Below are positions 7,500 to 13,718 of a DNA stretch of 18,208 nucleotides, one piece after another (positions within the stretch are counted from its first letter, which is position 1; each line of letters opens with the position of its first letter). The DNA comes from Anaerolineae bacterium (GTDB lineage Bacteria > Chloroflexota > Anaerolineae > DRVO01): the NCBI GenBank assembly GCA_012719195.1, contig JAAYAV010000221.1, positions 1 to 18,208 on the forward strand, in the 5' to 3' direction. The position numbers and the translations under genes were made by a program. The notes beneath the pieces are model-generated. The model was not told the origin of the DNA, ran no database searches, and saw only the letters and a program-made list of their open reading frames with translations.

Positions 7500-8498
7500 A
7501 TGGACAGCATCGGTATCGGCGTCATAGCCTGCGGTGCTATCGCCCAAGAGGCGCACCTACCCAACTACACCAGTCACCCCAAGGCCAAGCTGGTGGCGGT
7601 GGCTGACATCGACGAGGCACGGGCCAAGGAAGTCGGCGAGCGCTTCGGCGCCGAGCACGTCTACACCGACTACCGGGACCTGCTCGCCCGCGACGACATC
7701 CAGGCCGTCAGCGTCTGCGGCCCCAACTGCGTGCACGCCGAGCACACCATCGCCGCCGTCAACGCCGGCAAGCACGTGCTGTGCGAGAAGCCCATGGCCA
7801 TCAGCCTGGCCGAGGCCAACGACATGATCGCCGCCGCCGAGGACGCGGGCGTACAGCTGATGGTCGGCTTCACTCACCGCTTCCACCACTTCAACCGCAA
7901 GGCGCGCGACCTGGTGGCCGACAACGTCATCGGCCGCCCGCTGACAACACGAGTGCGCTTCGCTCACACCGGCCCCTACACTTCCTGGGGAGCCAAGAGC
8001 GACTGGTTCTTCAAGCCCAAGATGGCCGGCGGCGGCGCCGTGCTGGATATGGGCATCCATGCCCTGGACATCGCCCGCTTCGTGCTCAACCAGGAAGTCC
8101 GCACCGTCCAGGCCAACCTGGCCACCCTCAGCCACGACATCCAGGCCGAGGACACAGCCATCATCTCGCTTGAGTTCATGAGCGGGACGTTGGGCTACAT
8201 CGAGACCGGCTGGCATTCGCGGCCTGGCCCTCTCGGCATCGAGATCTACGGATCCCGCGGAACCTTGCTGGTCGACTACCAGACCCCCATCCGCCTCTGG
8301 ACCGAGGCCAAGGGCTGGCAAGAGATCACCGAGTTCCCCGAGGGCGGTGGCTGGCCGGCCGAGGTACACTACTTCGTCGACACGTTGCTGGCCGGCGGAG
8401 AGGTCGACCCGAACGGGTACGACGGTCTCGCCTCCGTGCGGGCCGCCCTCGCCGCCTACGACTCGCACAAGCTGGGCGTGCGCGTCTCGTTGGCTTAG
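7500..8498 (+). CDS. Gfo/Idh/MocA family oxidoreductase (third of three)
   Basis: A 332-residue oxidoreductase of the same family. The Rossmann loop is GVIACGAIAQEAHLP (7-21), a common GxIA-type variant; CEKPMAI places EKP at 96-98; and AGGGAVLDMGIHALDIARF (177-195) provides the D-x-G-x-H-x-x-D active-site segment with H187. The start is set by AGGAGGAG at 7489-7496; an in-frame GTG at 7464 lacks such a signal. It follows the second homologue after 66 bp, so it is probably still in the operon. The three paralogues differ clearly from one another, suggesting successive or alternative steps (dehydrogenation, epimerisation, reduction) on a sugar or polyol rather than recent duplication. Confidence 0.9.
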   Translation: MDSIGIGVIACGAIAQEAHLPNYTSHPKAKLVAVADIDEARAKEVGERFGAEHVYTDYRDLLARDDIQAVSVCGPNCVHAEHTIAAVNAGKHVLCEKPMAISLAEANDMIAAAEDAGVQLMVGFTHRFHHFNRKARDLVADNVIGRPLTTRVRFAHTGPYTSWGAKSDWFFKPKMAGGGAVLDMGIHALDIARFVLNQEVRTVQANLATLSHDIQAEDTAIISLEFMSGTLGYIETGWHSRPGPLGIEIYGSRGTLLVDYQTPIRLWTEAKGWQEITEFPEGGGWPAEVHYFVDTLLAGGEVDPNGYDGLASVRAALAAYDSHKLGVRVSLA

Positions 8499-8502
8499 CG
8501 GC

Positions 8503-8555
8503 CGCAGAGAAGGGTAAGCCCGGTACAGACCGCGGCCGGCCGCGCGATCTCTGCG
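8503..8555. repeat. Nested inverted repeat after the oxidoreductase operon
   Basis: CGCAGAGA (8503-8510) is the exact reverse complement of TCTCTGCG (8548-8555). Between them lies the 14-bp perfect palindrome CGCGGCCGGCCGCG (8531-8544). The element starts 4 bp after the third oxidoreductase stop. It could be a processing or termination structure that separates this operon from the secreted-protein gene, but no T-run follows, so it is not a standard intrinsic terminator. Confidence 0.45.
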
Positions 8556-8614
8556 CCCGACCGCCTGGAACCGACCACCCGAGAGTCTCTTCGCAAGCGC
8601 CAAGGAGGACTGCA

Positions 8615-10255
8615 ATGACAGGCCATGTCACCGGCCGAACTCGATTGCTCTACCTGCTTCTCATCGTCGCCCTGACGGCGGTGCCTACCCTGGCCCTGGC
8701 ACAGGAAGGCGCCACCGAGGCGCAGCTGCTTCCCGACGCCTATACCAGAGACCACGAAGTCGTGCTCATCAACCGCACCGACGGCCGCATCGTCATCCGC
8801 GACTTCGCCGTCGGCCCCAACATGCGCGACCTCAGCGGCAAGTACGATCAGTGGGGCGGACCGTACTACAACGTCGCCACCGGAGACTTCAACGGCGACG
8901 GCACGCGGGAGATCATCGCTACCGGGGGAGCGGGCGTAACCGTGCCCGGGCCCGTTCTGAACGTCTGGGACCCGGTGGCGGCCAATCCCGCCTCCCTCGT
9001 CCCCAACCATACCTCTGTCCTGCCCAGCCCCTACTACTGGGCGCTGGTAGCGGCTGCGGACGTGGACGGCGACGGCCGCGACGAGATCGTGGCCGTGCAT
9101 ACCACCGACGAACCCGGCAACATCAAGGCCCGCGTCGTCTGCCTGGAGCTGGAAGGCAGCACCTGGCGTGAGAAGTGGAACCTCGCCACCGGCGGCTCCT
9201 TCCGCGATATGATCCTGGCCGACTTCAACGGCAACGGCATGGCGGACATCATCTTCGCCCGAGACTACCGCTACGTGCTGGTCCTTGACGGCCTCAACCC
9301 CAACATCGAGCACTTCAACGCCCAGGTCGGCGGACCCACCGGAGTGGGCGAGTGGGACCGCATCCGCATGGGTGATGTCACCGGCGACGGCGTTCGCGAC
9401 CTGGTTCTGATGCGCCGGATGCAGGCCGTCGAGGGCAACTTCCCGGCGGCGGTACTGATCATCACCCCCACCACCCTGAGCACCTACACCGACGGCTTCG
9501 GTTGGGGCTTCGGCGATCCGCCCGAGGACATCCAGCTGGTTGATTTCGACAGCGATGGCCGCCTGGAGATCGCCGCCATGAACACCGGCGAGTTGGCGCG
9601 CATCTACGTGCTCAACCCGCGGATGAACGACACCGTCAACAACAACACCATGGCCGAGTTGTGGATCGGCGACCGCGAGTGGGGTCCCAACCTGGCCGTG
9701 GGCGACGTGAACGGTGACGGCCGCTACAACTTCAGCCTGGTGCACACCACCGAGAGCGATTACCTGCCAGACTACTTCCTGCGCGTGCTCGGGTTCCATG
9801 AGGCGGGCGGCTACGCGGACGACACCACCTACTTCCCTTACTCCTACAACTTCGTCACCGCCAACCTGGACGGCACCGGCGTCTCGGCCAACCCCACCAT
9901 GAGCGTTCCCTCCGCCGTGACTCTCTACTACCAGACCAGCAGCGCCACCGGCACCAGCCAGACCATCACCGTGGCCAACCTCACCACCGGCTCCTTCACC
10001 TGGACGGCCAACAAGACCACGGCCGCGGCCTGGCTCAAGCTAGAGCCGGCGTCGGGCCCGTCCGGCACTGTGCTCACCTTCTCCGTCGACCCGGCCGCGC
10101 CTCCGGTGAGCTCCACCCAGGCGGTGGTGCACATTCTGGCCAGTTCACCCGGCATCCCCGTCATCAACGGCGACCAGTACCTCACTGTGCGCGTGGAGGT
10201 GGTGGACGAGTTGCACACGCAGTACCTGCCGCTGGCTTTCAAGACCGGTCAGTAG
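8615..10255 (+). CDS. Secreted FG-GAP/VCBS-repeat protein with BACON-like domain and YLPL tail
   Basis: A 546-residue exported protein. A signal peptide (hydrophobic core about 11-28, likely cut after ALA at 29) is followed by a beta-propeller-type array of Ca-binding repeats: DFNGDGTREI 91-100, DVDGDGRDEI 149-158, DFNGNGMADI 203-212, DVTGDGVRDL 254-263, DFDSDGRLEI 310-319 and DVNGDGRYNF 364-373. Residues about 428-530 (PSAVTLYYQ ... AAWLKLEPASGPSG) look like a BACON/Ig-like domain. The C-terminus ends HTQYLPLAFKTGQ; short YLPL-type tails recur, as I recall, on exported Anaerolineae proteins and have no defined role. AAGGAGGA at 8602-8609 fixes the ATG. It is probably extracellular or surface-bound and may bind carbohydrate or protein; no enzymatic motif is visible. 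A hairpin terminator follows. Confidence 0.85.
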   Translation: MTGHVTGRTRLLYLLLIVALTAVPTLALAQEGATEAQLLPDAYTRDHEVVLINRTDGRIVIRDFAVGPNMRDLSGKYDQWGGPYYNVATGDFNGDGTREIIATGGAGVTVPGPVLNVWDPVAANPASLVPNHTSVLPSPYYWALVAAADVDGDGRDEIVAVHTTDEPGNIKARVVCLELEGSTWREKWNLATGGSFRDMILADFNGNGMADIIFARDYRYVLVLDGLNPNIEHFNAQVGGPTGVGEWDRIRMGDVTGDGVRDLVLMRRMQAVEGNFPAAVLIITPTTLSTYTDGFGWGFGDPPEDIQLVDFDSDGRLEIAAMNTGELARIYVLNPRMNDTVNNNTMAELWIGDREWGPNLAVGDVNGDGRYNFSLVHTTESDYLPDYFLRVLGFHEAGGYADDTTYFPYSYNFVTANLDGTGVSANPTMSVPSAVTLYYQTSSATGTSQTITVANLTTGSFTWTANKTTAAAWLKLEPASGPSGTVLTFSVDPAAPPVSSTQAVVHILASSPGIPVINGDQYLTVRVEVVDELHTQYLPLAFKTGQ

Positions 10256-10283
10256 CAGTAGCCAGTCTCGCGCAAGCAGCACC

Positions 10284-10318
10284 GGAGGGCGGCCTCGACG
10301 ACCGCCCTCCGCCGTTTC
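10284..10318 (+). terminator. Intrinsic-type terminator after the VCBS gene
   Basis: GGAGGGCGG (10284-10292) pairs perfectly with CCGCCCTCC (10302-10310) around a 9-nt loop, 29 bp after the stop codon. The following gccgtttctc is only weakly T-rich. The strong 9-bp GC stem and its position before a new promoter support termination here. Confidence 0.7.
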
Positions 10319-10330
10319 TCTGCCTCAATT

Positions 10331-10359
10331 CCGACAGACTTTGACGCCTGTGCTATACT
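10331..10359 (+). promoter_or_regulatory. Extended -10 promoter for the small protein and nitrilase genes
   Basis: TGCTATACT (10351-10359) is an extended -10 element with hexamer TATACT at 10354-10359. A weak -35, CCGACA (10331-10336), lies 17 bp upstream. The start would be near 10366, leaving a leader of about 74 nt to the ATG at 10440. TTGACG at 10341 is too close to the -10 to act as its -35. Confidence 0.55.
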
Positions 10360-10439
10360 CGACGAGTGATGCGACGCCGAGTGCTAGGCGCCCGTCACCG
10401 TCCCTGCTGGAGCGGGGACGCTCAGCAAAGGAGACCCAT

Positions 10440-10739
10440 ATGGGACAAGACCTCTGGTTCAAGGCTGAAACCGAGCTACAGTCGCACCGCGACCGCGTGG
10501 CTCGCTGGAATCGCGCCATCCTCGAAGGCTCCAACCAGGCCGTGGCACGCCAGTACTACGAGGAGATCCAGGGCCTGGAGTCCAAGTGTGCCGCCGCCGA
10601 GATCGCCCTCAACACCTGCAAGTTCTCCCCGCCGGAAGACGAGGGACTTGCCGATAAGCTGGAAGGGGCGCTCACCGACCTGCGGGAGGCAATAGACAGC
10701 TTCCGCGACCGCTTCCTAGGCGGTGAGGACGAAGCCTGA
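10440..10739 (+). CDS. Small helical protein of unknown function
   Basis: A 99-residue soluble, charged protein that I do not recognise. It looks almost entirely helical, with long heptad-like stretches (ETELQSHRDRVARWNRAIL; YYEEIQGLESKCAAAEIAL; LADKLEGALTDLREAIDSF) split by a Pro/Gly-containing turn near 63-70 (FSPPEDEG). It has two cysteines (49 and 59), no signal peptide and no membrane segment. It could be a coiled-coil dimer or an adaptor. The ATG is supported by AAAGGAG at 10427-10433; the frame is open back to 10341 but without such a signal. It has its own extended -10 promoter and lies 37 bp before the nitrilase-type gene in the same direction. Confidence 0.75.
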   Translation: MGQDLWFKAETELQSHRDRVARWNRAILEGSNQAVARQYYEEIQGLESKCAAAEIALNTCKFSPPEDEGLADKLEGALTDLREAIDSFRDRFLGGEDEA

Positions 10740-10776
10740 TCGGCAGCGCGGCTAGCCCGCCGCGAGTGAAGGCGCA

Positions 10777-11613
10777 ATGACGGAACTGACCATAGGCCTG
10801 GGCCAGATGCCGGTTCGGGGCGGTTGCCCCAATGAAAACCTGGCCCAGGCCGTTCATTATGTCGAGCTCGCGGCGGAGGCGGGTTGTCGGGTACTCCTCT
10901 TGCCCGAGTGCCTCGATCTGGGCTGGACCCACCCCTCGGCGCGAGAACTGGCGCAGCCCCTCCCCGGTCGCCACAGCGACCAACTGGCGAGAGCCGCCCG
11001 CCAGCAGAGGATCTACGTCGTGGCGGGCCTGGTGGAGCGCTCCGGCGACCGCTGCTACAACTCCGCCGTGCTCCTCTCCGACGATGGTGAGCTGCTCTGC
11101 GTCCATCGCAAGGTCAACGAGCTGAGCATCGCCCACGACCTCTATGAGCTAGGCGACCGGCTGGGCGTGGTCGGTACTTCTCTGGGGAGCATCGGCCTGG
11201 CAATCTGCGCCGACCTCTTCCCCACCTCCCTCGCCCTGGGCCACAGCCTGGCCCGGCTGGGGGCGCAGCTGATCCTCTCCCCCTGCTCCTGGGCCATGCC
11301 GGCCGACCACGACAACCAGCGCGAGCCCTATGGCGCCCTCTGGTTAGCAGCCTACAGCGAACTGGCCCGCCTCTACGACCTCACCGTGGCCGGGGCCAGC
11401 AATGTGGGCTGGATCGAAGCCGGTCCCTGGGCGGGGCGGAAGTGCATCGGCAACTCCCTGGCCGTGGGCCCGGGCGGCAGCGAGCTAGCGCGTGCGCCCT
11501 ACGGGGTGGAGGCGGCCGGCCTGGTGGCCTTCACCACTGTGCTACGCCCGCCAGTGGCCCGCGGCGCCGACCTGGCGCCCGCCCTCGCCGCCCGCGGCTA
11601 CGCCGGCCCCTAG
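10777..11613 (+). CDS. Carbon-nitrogen hydrolase (nitrilase superfamily)
   Basis: A 278-residue cytosolic hydrolase of the nitrilase/omega-amidase superfamily, which cleaves non-peptide C-N bonds in amides or carbamoyl compounds. The Glu-Lys-Cys triad is visible: E44 in LLLPECLDLGW, K112 in HRKVNE and C144 in AICADLFP. A further conserved-type Glu lies in QREPYGALW. Segments YVVAGLVER (80-88) and YNSAVLLSDDGELL (94-107) are characteristic. The exact branch is unclear, as CADLFP differs from CYDxRFPE of omega-amidases and CExxW of nitrilases. A modest GAAGG at 10768-10772 precedes the ATG. Its TAG stop shares the palindrome CTAG (11610-11613) with the stop of the convergent gene on the other strand, leaving no intergenic space. 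Confidence 0.88.
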   Translation: MTELTIGLGQMPVRGGCPNENLAQAVHYVELAAEAGCRVLLLPECLDLGWTHPSARELAQPLPGRHSDQLARAARQQRIYVVAGLVERSGDRCYNSAVLLSDDGELLCVHRKVNELSIAHDLYELGDRLGVVGTSLGSIGLAICADLFPTSLALGHSLARLGAQLILSPCSWAMPADHDNQREPYGALWLAAYSELARLYDLTVAGASNVGWIEAGPWAGRKCIGNSLAVGPGGSELARAPYGVEAAGLVAFTTVLRPPVARGADLAPALAARGYAGP

Positions 11614-12101
11614 TACCCGTCGCCTCCCATCCAGGCCCGCTCCGCGCCTTCCGCCGCCAGGGGACCCTGCCCTCGCTGGGGCAGATCGCGCACGTCCTCT
11701 GCCGCCTGCAGGCGCTCCCATGTCGTGGAGATGAACGCCAGCCGCCGCCACCGGCGGGCCGGCACCGGTCGCTCCAGCTCGCTCAGCGGACCGAGCCGCA
11801 GACAGAGGTAGAGCCCCTCCGCCCGCGGATGGTCGGACTCCTCCGGAAGCAGGTCTCGCCGCCGTACCACTTCGCAGCGCTCGATCTCCGCCCAATAGCG
11901 CACCGCCGCCCCCTCCGCTCCCAGCGAAGCGGTCAGGTAGAGCGCCAGATAGTGGGCAGCCAGGTGCGCCGGCGCTCGCGCCAGTGGAATGCGGTACCAG
12001 TGCTCCTCCCGCGCCCGCCGTAGGTCCTCGTGGTTGTTTAGGACGGCCACCAACACCGGCGTGGCCTCACCCGGCAGCGATGACGCCAGCGCCCGTCTCA
12101 C
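11610..12101 (-). CDS. Conserved hypothetical protein coupled to the UvdE homologue
   Basis: A 163-residue protein without an assigned function. Notable segments are VLVAVLNN (16-23), EEHWYRIPLARAP (32-44), RYWAEIERCEVVRRRDLLP (68-86), SDHPRAEGLY (89-98), RLGPLSELERPVPARRWRR (102-120), LAFISTTWERL (121-131) and AEDVRDL (134-140). I recall similar HWYRIP...LLP...HPRA...TTWE proteins as uncharacterised genes in Chloroflexota and other thermophile-rich phyla. The alternation of strands and basic/aromatic residues could suit a small PUA/EVE-like nucleic-acid-binding fold, but that is only a guess. GTG at 12101 is chosen because GGAGGAG lies about 4 nt upstream; this places the start 35 bp inside the UvdE homologue, so translation is probably coupled. 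An alternative GTG at 12056 would remove 15 residues. Confidence 0.75.
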   Translation of the reverse strand: MRRALASSLPGEATPVLVAVLNNHEDLRRAREEHWYRIPLARAPAHLAAHYLALYLTASLGAEGAAVRYWAEIERCEVVRRRDLLPEESDHPRAEGLYLCLRLGPLSELERPVPARRWRRLAFISTTWERLQAAEDVRDLPQRGQGPLAAEGAERAWMGGDGY

Positions 12102-12993
12102 AGCGCTCCTCCAGCGCGGCCAGGTCTCGCCGCAGCTTGATGAGAGCCAGGTCCTTGGCCTTCGCCTCCAGCATCACGTCACAGTCCCGCCCGGGAGGCA
12201 GTAGGCGCGCGAAGCCCAGGTAGCTGAAGGGATCCAGGTAGTCTCCGTGCTGGCGCGGCTGCGGCGGCCGGCGGCCCTGTCCCGTCTCGGGAGAAGAGAA
12301 GTGCAGTTTCGGGCGTCTCTCGTCCGGCCAGGTTCCCAGCGCCCGCGCCACTGCCTCGCCTTCCGGCAGACCGGCCGGGTTGTGGCAGCGCAGGTGCAGG
12401 TAGTCCAGCACCAGCGGCAGCCCCGCCCCGGTGGCGGCGGCCAGCGATTGCTCCAAGGTGGCGCCGTGGTCCTCGTTCTCCAGCGCCAAGTACTTCCGAG
12501 CCGCCGGGCCGAGGGCATCCACTCGCCGCCGGAAGCGTTCCTGGGCCCTGGCCGGCTCCCCACCGCCCAGGTGCACCACCGTCAGTGCCTGCCCGTCCGG
12601 ATCTAGCCGCTCCCACAGTGCCCCCCAGGCCTCGGCGGCCGTCAGGCCCGCCTGGGCCACCTCGTCATCATCGCTTCCCAGCTGCACCTGGAGCAGAGGA
12701 TGAGCCGTGAGCCGGATGCCATCGGCCCGGAACGCCGGGCGCAGCCAGTCCAGCATACTCTGGCACGCGTCCAGCTGGTACCGGAAGCGCGACCCGTCGG
12801 CGGCCGTCGCCACCGGTACCAGCGCTGTCGCCACCCGGTATAGCCCCACCCCCAGCGCCTTCGCCTGTCGCAGCAAGTCCCAGAGGCAGAGCAGGCTCAC
12901 GCTGAGATGGCGCCTCTCCGGCGGCAGCCGGGTGTCGTGGGTGAGCAGATCGGGCCGGCTGAGCAGGGCCGGACCGGTGCCCCAGCGCACCAT
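12067..12993 (-). CDS. uvsE: Divergent UvdE/UvsE-type UV-damage endonuclease
   Basis: A 308-residue TIM-barrel endonuclease of the UVDE family, which nicks DNA 5' to UV photoproducts. Matching segments are SLLCLWDLLRQAKALG (33-48), LTAHP with H98, VVHLGGGE with H141, LALENEDH with E172, LVLDYLH with D197 and H200, PKLHFSS with K229 and H231, HGDYLDPFS with H249, and VMLEAKAKDLALIKLR with E276. Against sequences I remember, two sites differ. The usual histidine of the VPxATH segment is alanine (A64 in VPVATAADG). The usual HPxQ(F/Y) lesion-probing pair reads HPLLQ, so Gln becomes L101 and Tyr/Phe becomes Q102. The N-terminus also departs from the usual RxGY/F start. ATG 12993 directly follows the PIN gene stop, and GGAGGAG lies within the end of that gene. 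Confidence 0.87.
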   Translation of the reverse strand: MVRWGTGPALLSRPDLLTHDTRLPPERRHLSVSLLCLWDLLRQAKALGVGLYRVATALVPVATAADGSRFRYQLDACQSMLDWLRPAFRADGIRLTAHPLLQVQLGSDDDEVAQAGLTAAEAWGALWERLDPDGQALTVVHLGGGEPARAQERFRRRVDALGPAARKYLALENEDHGATLEQSLAAATGAGLPLVLDYLHLRCHNPAGLPEGEAVARALGTWPDERRPKLHFSSPETGQGRRPPQPRQHGDYLDPFSYLGFARLLPPGRDCDVMLEAKAKDLALIKLRRDLAALEERCETGAGVIAAG

Positions 12994-13395
12994 CTACTCC
13001 TCCGGCAACGGCCGCCGGCCCTGTCGGCGCGCCGCCCGTGCCAGCGCCGGCTCCCGGCAGAGGACCGTCTCCACCCCCAGGCGGGCGGCCACGGCCAGCA
13101 CCAGCGCGTCGGTGAGCGACAAGCCCTCCTCCGCTCGCCGAAGAGCCTGGGCCGCCGTCCAGTCGCGCGGCTCCAGGGGCTGGAAGAGCAACTCGCCCCC
13201 GACCACCGCTCCCAGGAGGCGGTCTCCCGCCGCCTCATCCAGCAGCCGTTCCGCCAGTTGGACTGCTTCCGTAATCACCGGCGCCAGCGCTACCAGCCCT
13301 CCCGCCTGCGACAACGCCGCCACGGCCGCCGCGTGGCCTTCATCGGAGCGGTCGGCCAGGGCATACAAGCCCCCGCTGCTCACCAGGGCCGCCAT
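12994..13395 (-). CDS. vapC: VapC-like PIN-domain protein with degenerate catalytic site
   Basis: A 133-residue PIN-fold protein, the usual toxin ribonuclease of a VapBC pair. It shows SGGLYALADRSDEGHAAAVAAL (within 7-28), VITEAVQLAERLL (40-52) and LSLTDALVLAVAARLG (92-107). Of the four acidic residues normally needed to bind metal, E43 and D96 are present. The first Asp, normally in a VDT/VDS motif, is serine (LVSSGG, S6), and the C-terminal Asp site reads VLCREPAL (R114/E115). It may therefore be inactive as a nuclease or use altered chemistry. ATG 13395 overlaps the antitoxin stop as TGATG; a GTG one codon upstream is possible. It ends exactly where the UvdE homologue starts. Confidence 0.82.
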   Translation of the reverse strand: MAALVSSGGLYALADRSDEGHAAAVAALSQAGGLVALAPVITEAVQLAERLLDEAAGDRLLGAVVGGELLFQPLEPRDWTAAQALRRAEEGLSLTDALVLAVAARLGVETVLCREPALARAARRQGRRPLPEE

Positions 13396-13613
13396 CACCG
13401 CCGCTCCGTGTGCATGCCCGGGCGCCGCGATACGTCCGATCGTCCGCTCTCGCCGACACCGACGAATGACGGCGACTGTCCCTCCTCGCCGCCGGCGATG
13501 TAGGCCGCCACCGCTTCCCGGATCATCTCCGAGGGGCGGCGCCCCTGTCGCTGAGCCAGTTGTTTGAGCCCGATCCAGTCTTCTTCCGGCAGAAGCACGG
13601 TCGTACGACGCAT
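13395..13613 (-). CDS. vapB: VapB-like ribbon-helix-helix antitoxin
   Basis: A 72-residue CopG/ribbon-helix-helix protein. RRTTVLLPEEDWIGLKQLA (2-20) supplies the DNA-contacting strand and first helix, and RRPSEMIREAVAAYI the second helix. The tail PSFVGVGESGRSDVS is the characteristic toxin-binding end of VapB proteins paired with PIN toxins. It should bind its own promoter and neutralise the adjacent PIN protein. ATG 13613 has GGAGG 5 nt upstream (13622-13618); a GTG two codons earlier is less likely. The stop overlaps the vapC start. An AT-rich palindromic element directly upstream is the likely operator. Confidence 0.88.
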   Translation of the reverse strand: MRRTTVLLPEEDWIGLKQLAQRQGRRPSEMIREAVAAYIAGGEEGQSPSFVGVGESGRSDVSRRPGMHTERR

Positions 13614-13626
13614 ACGCACCTCCGCT

Positions 13627-13659
13627 CATATGATAGCATATGCATATATGCCTTTTCAA
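13627..13659 (-). promoter_or_regulatory. vapBC-uvsE promoter with palindromic operator
   Basis: On the minus strand TTGAAA (13659-13654) and TATCAT (13635-13630) are 18 bp apart. CATATG occurs at 13627-13632 and again at 13637-13642, 10 bp apart, and ATATGCATAT (13638-13647) is a perfect 10-bp palindrome. These lie over the -10 and spacer, as expected for an operator bound by a ribbon-helix-helix antitoxin. The stretch is strikingly AT-rich against its GC-rich surroundings. Confidence 0.65.
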
Positions 13660-13718
13660 GGGTAAGGTCGGCGTAGAACCGGGGAATCAGCCAGATCCGA
13701 CCAGGCGACGGCGGCCGG

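Noticed and set aside
8495..9799. A 434-codon minus-strand frame opposite the VCBS-repeat gene
   Set aside because: It is antisense to a protein with a signal peptide, repeats and a strong Shine-Dalgarno, and shows no motif of its own.
13396..13659. Extension of the PIN gene upstream to 13659
   Set aside because: The added 88 residues are the antitoxin and its promoter read out of frame; the TGATG junction at 13395 marks the real start.
13666..13702. Inverted repeat GGTCGG/CCGACC after aag, as a terminator
   Set aside because: The stem is only 6 bp with a 25-nt loop and no T-run in the direction of transcription.
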